DNA of 64,000 bases from the NCBI RefSeq assembly GCF_020379485.1, contig NC_063434.1, positions 30,079,401 through 30,143,400 of the forward strand, given 5' to 3'. Below, piece by piece: positions 55,218 through 64,000 of the stretch. A model generated the notes under the pieces. That model saw nothing but the letters and a program-made list of their open reading frames with translations, was not told the origin of the DNA and searched no databases. This DNA is from Brassica napus (Eukaryota > Streptophyta > Magnoliopsida > Brassicales > Brassicaceae). The position numbers and the translations under genes were made by a program. Numbering within the stretch: position 1 is the first letter of the stretch; each line of letters opens with the position of its first letter.

Positions 55218-56424
55218 ATGGGATCAAGGAGCCAGCCCGAAGATCAGTCGACGTTTGATCCGAATTACACCCCGCCAAATACTGTGGACTTTGCAACTCA
55301 GGCAGTCTTAGCTACTCTTGCTGCAGCAGCTGAGGCTGGTGATCAGATCGCTTCTCAGGAAGCTGGTGTAACTCGTGCTGATGGGAAGCATCAAGGAAGC
55401 AGAAAAAGGCTTATCAGTCTTGTTGATGATACTGATGATTCTGATGTTGAAATCAGTCAACCAACCCAAAAAACCAAGCCTCGCAGACAGACCAGTTTCG
55501 GAACAGCCACGGGGAAACCCATGTTGCGACCGATGAGGAAAGCGCAGATGAGATTGTCAGATACATGGTGCGACCGATGAAGGAGAAGTTTGACAAATAT
55601 TGGGATGAAGTTAGTGGTGTTTTTGCAATAGCAGCAGTCTTTGATCCACGGTTTAAGCTTTCAATTGTTGAATGTTGTTTAGGGAAGCTTGACATAAGTA
55701 CACGTGATGCAAAGGTGAAGAACTTGCGTGACAAGCTCAGTATTCTGTTTGAGACATACGACAAAAACTCCAAGAATAACTCACCTTCCACTGAGCCACG
55801 TGACACTGTTCCACAAAAAGCTTGTGCGGCAGGATCAATGGGACTGTTTGGGAACTACAATGTGAGTGTTTTCAATTTTTTTCCTTCTGTCGTCAGCCTC
55901 CAATTTTTTTTTTCCTCTCTGATATATTTTTTTTTAAAACTTTCTTAGGATTTCTTTGCATTTCGCAAAGTCAGTGGAATTGTTAGTGGAAAGACACCTC
56001 TAGAAGCTTATCTTGAAGAACCACCTTTGGACATTACTAATTTCCAGAGCTTGGACATCCTCGATTGGTGGAAAGATAATGCGCATCGGTATGGTGACTT
56101 GGCTGCAATGGCATGTGATCTGCTAAGTATTCCAATCACAACAGTGGCTTCGGAGTCCTCCTTCAGTATTGGATCGCGAGTTCTAAACAAATATAGGAGT
56201 CGTCTACTCCCAGAAAATGTGCAAGCTCTGATATGCACTAGGAATTGGATCAAAGGATATGAATCTTACGCACATGGTAAATAACTCACCTTATAATTTT
56301 AGTAAGAGTAACATTACTGACTTGTACACTGATATTTGTAGATGAAGAAATCGATGGTGATGGAGAAGAAGAGAAATTACCAACATTTGAGTCCATTGTT
56401 GATGGGGAAGATGAAGATGAGTAG
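55218..56424 (+). pseudogene. hAT transposase remnant (N-terminus and C-terminal dimerisation domain)
   Basis: An N-terminal frame from ATG 55218 (MGSRSQPEDQ, with an acidic/Lys-Arg region) stops at 55580. The frame shifts at about 55525-55580, where TGCGACCGATGA occurs twice (55525 and 55569). It then continues as exons 55565-55861, 55949-56276 and 56342-56424, encoding EKFDKYWDEV, AAVFDPRFKL (end of the RNase-H-like fold) and the hATC dimerisation domain with [17 protein letters not shown] and TVASESSFS. The BED zinc finger and most of the catalytic region are missing, so no active transposase is expected. Confidence 0.85.
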
Positions 56425-57037
56425 ATGAGCAAGTTTGAAATGTTATCTTGATTTGGTGTTTTGCTGCAATTACAATTTCTGTTTTTTTGTTTAAGTTGCA
56501 TGATTTTTGGTTTTGAATACTATGATTTGGACCATTTGGTGTTTCTCTAAATTTTACTTTAGTTGAGACTTAATTTTTTATACTCACGATCAAACAACAA
56601 ACTATAGTTCTTCAAAATTATCTGAAGAAACAGATTGAATGGCTAGTAATTAACATATATACGAGTTGCTGAAATAGCCAGTGGCTCTAACGATGCTCTC
56701 GTAGATAGAAAAAAAAATACAGAACAAGACTAATATATGTAAAAGTTGTTAAGCTCCAATAGTAGATGGGTCATGTGTTCATATATCATTCATTATGTAT
56801 GTAGTGGTCACTGGAGCAGCCTGCAGCGTCGAGAAACGTCATGCTGCACTCCTTTCGCGTCCAGCCCGCGGGACGGCTTGTAAGGGCCTGTGCAATCATG
56901 CGGTACGGGACTGGGCCGGCTTTCTCTAGACCGCAGCCCGCGCGGGACGGGACCGCTTCGACCCGCGAGATGCTCAGCCCGCGGCGGGACGGGACGGGAC
57001 GGGACGGGACGACCTGTTTGACATTCCTATACATATT

Positions 57038-58105
57038 AATATAAATATCAGCCACAGAAAAGAAAATGCACGCGAGTGAGGGAACCCAAGCGTCCTAGCG
57101 ATAGGCGATAGCCAATCAAAGTGTACTGTACGCTGTACCCATTATAGGAGTATAATATATAAAAATAAAAAGTTAACGTTGCAAAACGAATTTAAAAAAA
57201 AGAAATTTAAAATAGAGAGAATTAACAAAATAGTATTTAGTTATTACTCCATTCCCCAAGAAAAATAAATATTTGATCTAAACATGAAAAACTCTATTCC
57301 CAAAAATTGCAATCGGGTGGGGGTCATCTTCATCGTCTTCTTCATTATTAACCCTAAATCAAGCCGCAACTACCTCTCTCTCTAGGTTCCTCTCTCTCTC
57401 TCTCATTCTCTTACTTCACAGCTGAAAAGCTTTTCACATTCTAATCGACATTGCAGGATTTGAGAAGGAGCTTTAATCGGTTACTCATTTTTTTGGAACT
57501 CGAGCTGGAGGAAGAGATCTAAAAGTTATTTGATTCTTCTGGATCGATCCTGTTCCACTCTCTTCGTCGTCAAATCATCGTTATCATTGAAGTATTATTC
57601 AGAAATCGATCTTCTGGTAAATAGACTTTTATCATCTTCGATTCGATTCGATTCGAGTCCTGCTCTTGTTGTGATTGTTGTGCATTTTGTATGAGTATGC
57701 GAAAGATAGTGACTTTAGATGATTATCGAGCTCAATGTTATGATACTGATGAATGGTTGGTTACAGCTAGCTATCTTTTGCTTTAGGAGTTTGTGTTGGT
57801 CGAGCTATGAGGTTGTTAATCAATCACCAGCTCTTTGTAATGGTGTTCACTTTAGGGAAGCTTCGATTTTTTTTGATGAGTTTTGATTCTGCAGAGCTAC
57901 TTATCATTCATTGTAAGATCTAATTTTGGCTAGAGATCACTTCATCATTCTCTTTACATCAGTGTAGCTCGTGTTTTTTAGCTTGTTGCATAAAATAAAC
58001 CGTTTTTTTTACACAAAACCTTACACTCTTTTTTCTATGAAACAGGTAATATAGAGAGGTGACTTGAAATAAACAAGAGTTTTTAACATCTTGAATGGAT
58101 TAAGG
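57038..58105 (+). promoter_or_regulatory. Promoter and 5' UTR intron of MUT9-like kinase gene
   Basis: A CT-rich leader (about 57378-57412) is followed by a donor near 57617 (TTCTG then GTAAAT) and an acceptor AACAG at 58046. This implies a 5' UTR intron of about 430 bases, as in many plant kinases of this group. No other gene. Confidence 0.55.
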
Positions 58106-61100
58106 ATGCCAGAGTTAAGAAGTGGAGCTAGGAGATCGAGACGCCTTGAAGATCAGCCTAACAGCAACCCTCAGCTAGTTGAGCAAGCAGAGAATATCGC
58201 ACTCCCTCCTCAGACTGCAACAAGGAGAAGAGGTGGTGGTAGGGGAAGGGGGAATGCTGCTTTAGCTAAAGCGGCTGTACCTCCTAGACCAGCTGCTGCC
58301 GGTAGGGGCAGGGGTATCAGGTTGAGAGACTTAGAGCCAGAGCCTTGTGAGGTTCTTCCAGCTGCTGGTGCTTTAGGGGGCGCTGAACCTGCTTTAAATC
58401 GAGTCGAAGGGGTAGCTGATCAGGATATTGCTGCGGAAGGTGGTGGTAGCCCGGAGAAAATAGCAGGCATGGAAGATGATTCCAGCATGGGTCCAGTCCC
58501 TGAAAGGGTAAATTCTGTTAACCTTATGACATCATTAACTGAAGTTCTGCAATGATACATATATGAAAAGTTCTAGGATATGTTTTTAAGTTCATCATAT
58601 TAGTTTTTATAACCATTATTCATCATATTAGAACTCTTTAGATCTTTTGTTGATATGTGGTTTGCAAGCCATGCTGTTTATTTGGGCATTGTGTCAGCTT
58701 TTCATTTGAGAGAGATTCACTATATTTTCATTTTTTTTATAGGTGCAAGTTGGAAATTCTCCTGTTTATAAGACAGAGAGGAAACTCGGTAAGGGTGGCT
58801 TCGGTCAAGTTTATGTTGGCAGAAGGGTGAGCGGTGGTAGTGATAGGATTGGAGCAGATGCAATTGAGGTATAGTAGATAAAAGCCTGCTGAAAATCATA
58901 GGAGTTGACCAAAAATGTGAGTTTTTTATAGAGAGAGTTTATTATTTTCCTTTTCAGGTAGCTCTGAAACTTGAACACCGAAATAGTAAAGGATGTAATT
59001 TTGGCCCACCTTACGAGTGGCAAGTGTACAAGTAAGTCTTTCATGCTCTAAAATTTCGTTACCAGTTTCTCTTGTGATTATTTGTCACTACTCATCTGTT
59101 CTTTTTTTTTCTGCTGTAAAGTACGCTCAATAGCTGTTATGGAATTCCTGCTGTACATCACAAGGGTCGTCAAGGAGATTTCTACATCTTGGTAAGCGTT
59201 TAAGTAGAGCCTGGCTACCCTTTGAGAGTAGTAAGGTACCGTTTATAAAGAAACATCTATAATTATTTCAGGTCATGGACATGCTCGGCCCTAGTCTTTG
59301 GGATGTTTGGAACTCTTTGGCTCAATCGTAAGCACTTTGATCATAATTTATTTTCATATAATCCATGCTAATGCAGATGTTCTAAATTTATCATCATATG
59401 TGGTTAGGATGTCACCAAACATGGTAGCTTGCATTGCAGTGGAGGCGATATCCATTCTTGAGAAACTGCATATGAAGGGGTTAGTGCGATTCTTTGTTGT
59501 TTCCAAATTCTTAGCAAATATACCATTTACTTTGGAGCAAAAAGATTTACATTTACAGCTAAAGTTCGCTATCATTGAGCTAACCATAACGCCATGTTCA
59601 ATCTCTACATCAAACAAGGTTTGTGCATGGAGATGTGAAACCAGAGAACTTTTTACTTGGTCAGCCTGGAACAGCAGACGAGAAGAAACTGTACCTTATT
59701 GATCTTGGTCTGGGTGAGTTTCTGTGATACTGATATGTTTACAAACATCCTGAGTCATGTTGTGTGTTTTCAACTGATTTTTATCATTCTTTTGTCTCTG
59801 CAAAGTTCTTCTGAGATATTTTTAACCGTTCTTATCATATATCATCTTTTATTTCAGCATCAAGATGGAAAGATTCGCACTCAGGCCAGCATGTTGAATA
59901 TGATCAAAGACCAGATGTATTCAGGTATTGTTGATTGGTGCATGCTACTGTTTTCTATAAACATATCATATATATAGATTTATTTTACTTACATCTTTGT
60001 TATGCTTCGTTTGCAGGGGAACAATAAGGTATGCAAGTTGTCACGCACATCTTGGTCGTACTGGAAGTCGGAGGGACGATCTGGAGTCATTGGCTTATAC
60101 ATTGATATTTCTGATGCGGGGAAGGTTACCATGGCAAGGGTACCAGGTGAGTTTTCTATCTCTCTATTCACAACCAAAAACCTTTTTAGTTCCATTTCTA
60201 GTTCAGTGATATATGGTTTTTTGTACGCAGGGTGACAACAAAAGCTTTCTTGTTTGCAAGAAAAAGATGTCAACCTCTCCTGAATTGATGTGCTGTTTCT
60301 GTCCTCCCCCATTTAAGCTGTTTCTCGAGGCAGTTACTAATATGAAGTTTGACGAGGAGCCGAACTATGCCAAGCTTATCTCGATCTTTGATACTCTTAT
60401 TGAGACATGTGCTATATCTAGACCGATTAGAATTGATGGGGCTCTTAAGGTGGGTTGTCTTTGGTTCCTATGGTTATTTTTTACGGTTTACAAATATTTT
60501 ATAAGTGCTGATGATATCTTTGCTTTTGTATGAATAGGTTGGCCAAAAACGAGGAAGATTGCTTATCAATTTGGAAGAGGATGAACAGCCGAGGAAGAAA
60601 ATCAGAATCGGCAGTCCTGCTACCCAATGGATCTCAGTCTATAATGCACGTCGTCCTATGAAACAGAGGTGCAAAACATATAGTTTGAGGCTTTGCATTT
60701 ATTGCTTTGGTTATAATCTATTTGGCAAAGTACAAGTAAAGTTATTTGTTTCTTTTGGTACATTGCATGGCTTTCCTTTGTATAACCAGTCTGTTTTCTT
60801 GTTACTCTTTGTAGATATCATTACAATGTTGCGGAAACAAGGCTGCAGAAGCATGTAGAGAAAGGTACCGAGGATGGCCTTTTCATAAGCTGTGTAGCAT
60901 CAGCAGCTAATCTCTGGGCCCTCATCATGGATGCTGGGACTGGGTTCAGCTCTCAAGTTTATGAATTGTCCACAGTCTTCTTGCACAAGGTAGATTCAGC
61001 TGAAGCATTCTATCTGTCAGACTTCATCACCTCACTATTTGTTTATTGATTCATTACAGGACTGGATCATGGAACAATGGGAAAAGAACTTCTATATCAG

Positions 61101-61833
61101 TTCCATAGCTGGTGCTAATAACGGTAGCTCATTGGTCGTTATGTCTAAAGGTTAGTATTCATGCCTGATGTCTTTTCTTTGGGGCATGAAGCCGTTTAAC
61201 TTATTCTACTTCATGTGATGATGATAGGAACTCCTTATACCCAGCAATCTTACAAAGTCAGCGACTCATTCCCATTCAAATGGATAAATAAAAAGTGGAA
61301 AGAAGGGTTTCATGTAACCTCCATGACCACTGCTGGGAGTCGTTGGGGTATAGTAATGTCCAGGAACTCAGGCTATTCTGAACAGGTTCCAGTCACTTCT
61401 AACACTTATAGTTTCTATTTCTGGGGCAGTATAATGTATTAATGATGTCTTCGTGGTGTGTGTATATATATGAAGGTGGTGGAGCTTGACTTTTTGTACC
61501 CAAGTGAAGGAATCCACCGAAGGTGGGAGAGTGGATTCAGGATAACATCAATGGCTGCAACAGCAGATCAAGCAGCTCTCATATTGAGTATACCTAAACG
61601 AAAAATAACCGACGAAACCCAAGAGACTCTCAGAACTTCTGCTTTCCCAAGCACCCATGTTAAGGTTTGGTTCTTTCGCCATAACTGTTTCAAGAAACAA
61701 ATACTAAGGTTGGATTCTTCTCCAGTTGTTTGTTCTGTGTAGAATGTCATGACTCTTTTACTTTTTGTTTCAGGAAAAATGGACCAAAAATCTGTACCTT
61801 GCATCAATATGCTATGGTCGGACCGTGTGCTGA
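58106..61833 (+). CDS. MLK2: MUT9-like (casein-kinase-1-type) protein kinase
   Basis: MLK/PPK kinases are nuclear CK1-related enzymes. In Arabidopsis they phosphorylate histone H3 threonine 3 and act on clock and light regulators. Sixteen exons: 58106-58507, 58743-58868, 58958-59031, 59122-59191, 59272-59327, 59408-59479, 59619-59713, 59858-59924, 60017-60146, 60231-60449, 60538-60668, 60815-60989, 61060-61150, 61228-61385, 61476-61664, 61774-61833. Sum 2115 nt, 704 aa. The N-terminus (1-134) is basic and Gly-rich ([12 protein letters not shown]). The kinase domain follows, with [22 protein letters not shown] and LIDLGLA, and then the long MLK C-terminal domain ([41 protein letters not shown]). 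ATG 58106 gives [13 protein letters not shown], the family start; an earlier in-frame ATG at 58091 is less likely. Gene order suggests At3g03940. Confidence 0.93.
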
Positions 61834-62733
61834 ATAAAACACAGAGTATACTGTGTCACCCTCTCTCTAGGTTTCAACGATGACCTTCTCTAGAAGCCTT
61901 ACAACGTGAAGCTTTGGTTTGAGTACCAGTTGCCAACATATGTGTGTAACTGTGTAATTGAGATGAAATTTGTCTCACCTATGTATTTTAGTAAAAAAAG
62001 CTAAGAGTAAAAACAGAGTAGAAGAGATGCATTATTAATAGAATTGAAGAGCTGGAAGAAATTATATGCATCTTCTGGCTTATTGCTATTACATCTTTGC
62101 TACCAAGTTTCTTTATATAAAATCTTATTGGCCTCAAAGAGGAATCAATGCATACGATGAACAGGTATATATTGACCAATGACTAATATTTGACAAATGA
62201 GTAATGACTAGAAGAAGCTAATCCATGTTTACTTGCCCCACAAGACTGTCGTCTATACACTTGACTAAACGTCAAACAGCTATTTCTTTCTATTTTCTGG
62301 TTCCTATAAGAAGATTGACAATATAAGAAGAGATCAATGACTGAATTAGTTTTATACGAGGCTCCTTGTTTGAAGGTCTTCATTGTTTTTCTATAGTTAC
62401 GATGCTCGACCAACTATGTCAGCTGGCTTTAGTTTTCTTTATATCAGATTGTATGAAACAGTTTACGAATGAAATCAATAGGTGACAAATAAAACAGAGA
62501 GATCAAAAGAGAAGGCAAATGTTTCCATTTCAAGTTAAACCGGTTCAGTTATTGTTAAATTAATCATCGGTTCAAGTAAACCGAGTCCGGTCAAGGGTTT
62601 ACAGAAAACCCCTAAATACCCACCTTCTTCACCTATTTTGCGCCGTCGCTCATTTAAACCCTAAAAAGGAGGCGGAGAGAGAGAGAGAGAGAGAAAAGTC
62701 GCAGTCTTTGCGGAATCTAGCGAAGGAGAAAAG
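61834..62733 (+). promoter_or_regulatory. Spacer and GAR1 promoter with telo-box
   Basis: Beyond the kinase 3' UTR no gene is seen. AAACCCTAA at 62656-62664 is a telo-box, a hallmark of plant ribosome-biogenesis promoters, and a related AACCCCTAAA lies near 62607. A GA microsatellite (about 62674-62694) sits in the leader. Confidence 0.6.
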
Positions 62734-63657
62734 ATGAGACCACCAATGGGAAGAGGCGGGTTCAGAGGGAGAGGAGGAAGAGACGGCGGCGGTCGATTCG
62801 GTGGAGGAGGAGGACGATTTGGTGGCGGCGGCGGACGATTCGGTGGCGGTCGATTTGGCGGGTTTAGAGACGAAGGGCCTCCGGAGGAAGTCGTGGGTTA
62901 GTTTCTATCCTTGTGTTCTGTCTGAAAGTTTGAAACTTTGGAACTTTGACATTGAATGAGGTATGAAAGTTTGTTACTTTGTGTTTGGTTTACAGAGGTT
63001 GCCACGTTCGTCCATGCGTGTGAGGGAGACGCTGTGACCAAACTCTCTCAGGAGAAGATTCCTTATTTCAATGCACCTATCTACCTTCAGAACAAGACTC
63101 AGATTGGTAAAGTTGATGAAATCTTTGGCGCCATCAATGAATCTGTAAGCAGCTCTCTCTCACTATCTATGTTGTCGTGTAACTAAACTAGAGGTTTTGG
63201 AGATTGGTTTATGTTTTTGTTTTGTTTCCTCTCTTCAGTTGTTTTCTATCAAAATGATGGAAGGTATTGTGGCGACCTCGTATGCTCCTGGAGACAAGTT
63301 CTTCATCGACCCTGCTAAGCTTTTGCCCCTCGCTAGGTTCCTTCCTCAGCCAAAGTAAGCTAACATGTTAAACATTAGTGAACTTAAGTACACATTGTTA
63401 ACTTCAGTAGTTAGCTATGAACATTCTAGTTGAGAGTTGTTCCATTGACTGTGTTATGTCTTTGTTCTTTTAGGGGTCAGTCAGCTGGCGGCCGTGGTGG
63501 TCGTGGCAGTCGTGGAGGATTCTCCAGAGGTAGAGGCGGTCCTCCTTCAAGAGGGCGAGGAGGTTTCAGAGGAAGAGGTCCACCAGGAGGAGGCAGAGGA
63601 TTTCCCTCACGAGGTGGTGGTCGTGGAGGCTTCAGAGGCAGAGGAAGAGGATTCTAG
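62734..63657 (+). CDS. GAR1: H/ACA ribonucleoprotein subunit 1
   Basis: GAR1 is a core protein of H/ACA small nucleolar RNPs, which guide pseudouridylation of rRNA in the nucleolus. Exons 62734-62896, 62996-63144, 63239-63354 and 63474-63657 total 612 nt, giving 203 aa. The layout is classic: an N-terminal RGG/Gly-rich arm ([15 protein letters not shown]), the central conserved domain ([61 protein letters not shown]) and a C-terminal RGG arm ending in GRGRGF. A telo-box upstream fits co-regulation with ribosome genes. Expected Arabidopsis counterpart At3g03920. Confidence 0.95.
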
Positions 63658-63904
63658 TTTCTTCTCTTCCTACTCTATAAGCTTTATCTCAACTTGTAGC
63701 CCTTTATATTATCAAATGAGACTTTGTTTTCCCACATTATCAACTTTGGTTTAATCAATGGAGTAGAAGATTTGCTTTAATTAGCTTCTATTGATGAAAA
63801 AATTTAAAGATTACATTGCAATTTTATTACTGTGAAACTGAATGAACTTGCATGAAACAAAAGGATTATATGAGTTATTATCATTGAACTTGCATATGAG
63901 TATT

Positions 63905-64000
<96 letters not shown>

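Larger units (their letters stand above)
52992..57029 (+). mobile_element. hAT transposon, 4.04 kb, internally deleted
   Basis: The ends TAGGGATGTCAAA and, inverted, TAGGAATGTCAAA form the terminal repeats. The flanks are identical 8-mers, TACATATT (52984-52991 and 57030-57037), the target-duplication length of hAT elements. Subterminal regions (about 53005-53170 and 56835-57010) are unusually GC-rich with many CCCGC/GCGGG words, including GGGAC repeated in tandem near 56985-57010, as expected for transposase-binding sites. Inside are a block of captured exons and the remains of a transposase, listed separately. The exact duplication means the insertion is not very old. Confidence 0.9.

Noticed and set aside
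56786..57055. Short Arg/Pro-rich ORFs on both strands
   Set aside because: They come from the right GC-rich subterminal region of the hAT element.

Overview
The window is plant nuclear DNA from Brassicaceae, most likely a Brassica or close relative. Genes have GT-AG introns, AT-rich spacers and many short transposons. The single-copy genes follow the order I remember for the distal end of Arabidopsis chromosome 3 (about At3g04050 down to At3g03910): pyruvate kinase, MYR2-type MYB-CC factor, D14 strigolactone receptor, short-chain dehydrogenase, SINE2, CCT8, ECT1-type YTH protein, MUT9-like kinase, GAR1 and the end of a glutamate dehydrogenase. AGI labels are from memory, not from a search. 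For nearly all multi-exon genes I placed every splice site by eye, and the summed exon lengths are multiples of three.

Layout. 1-6.3 kb: pyruvate kinase (minus, cut by the window edge) and a MYB-CC factor (plus). 6.5-30.6 kb: an accessory block bounded by two TIR-NBS-LRR (TNL) genes in opposite orientation with their 5' ends facing each other. The left TNL is broken by a 4-bp insertion and the right one is open (1078 aa). Between them lie a 4.07-kb non-autonomous Mutator-like element (9-bp target duplication) full of GACGACTT palindromes, a 792-bp Helitron, a small two-exon defensin-like gene with its own TATA box, a stray exon of tubulin-folding cofactor B, a young Copia retrotransposon (LTRs differ by 1 base in 278), the D14 gene and a truncated dehydrogenase copy. 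30.9-32.1 kb: the intact dehydrogenase.

33.3-37.0 kb: a 3.7-kb extremely GC-rich minisatellite with a 16-bp unit. It contains no stop codon in any frame and so creates very long false ORFs on both strands. 37.0-49.4 kb: a decayed histone H2A copy, an Agenet/DUF724 gene, SINE2 (a KASH nuclear-envelope protein), CCT8 and the YTH gene. 49.8-57.0 kb: transposon-rich spacer with a hAT-type MITE, a Harbinger-like MITE cluster, and a 4.04-kb hAT element (8-bp target duplication) that carries a deleted transposase and a block of captured exons. 58.1-64 kb: the MUT9-like kinase, GAR1 and the 3' end of glutamate dehydrogenase.

The conserved genes are unrelated housekeeping and signalling genes kept together by synteny. 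They are not an operon or a cluster with one function. The novel content is in the accessory blocks: the GC minisatellite, the palindromic Mutator-like element, the rearranged TNL pair and the unannotated defensin-like peptide gene.
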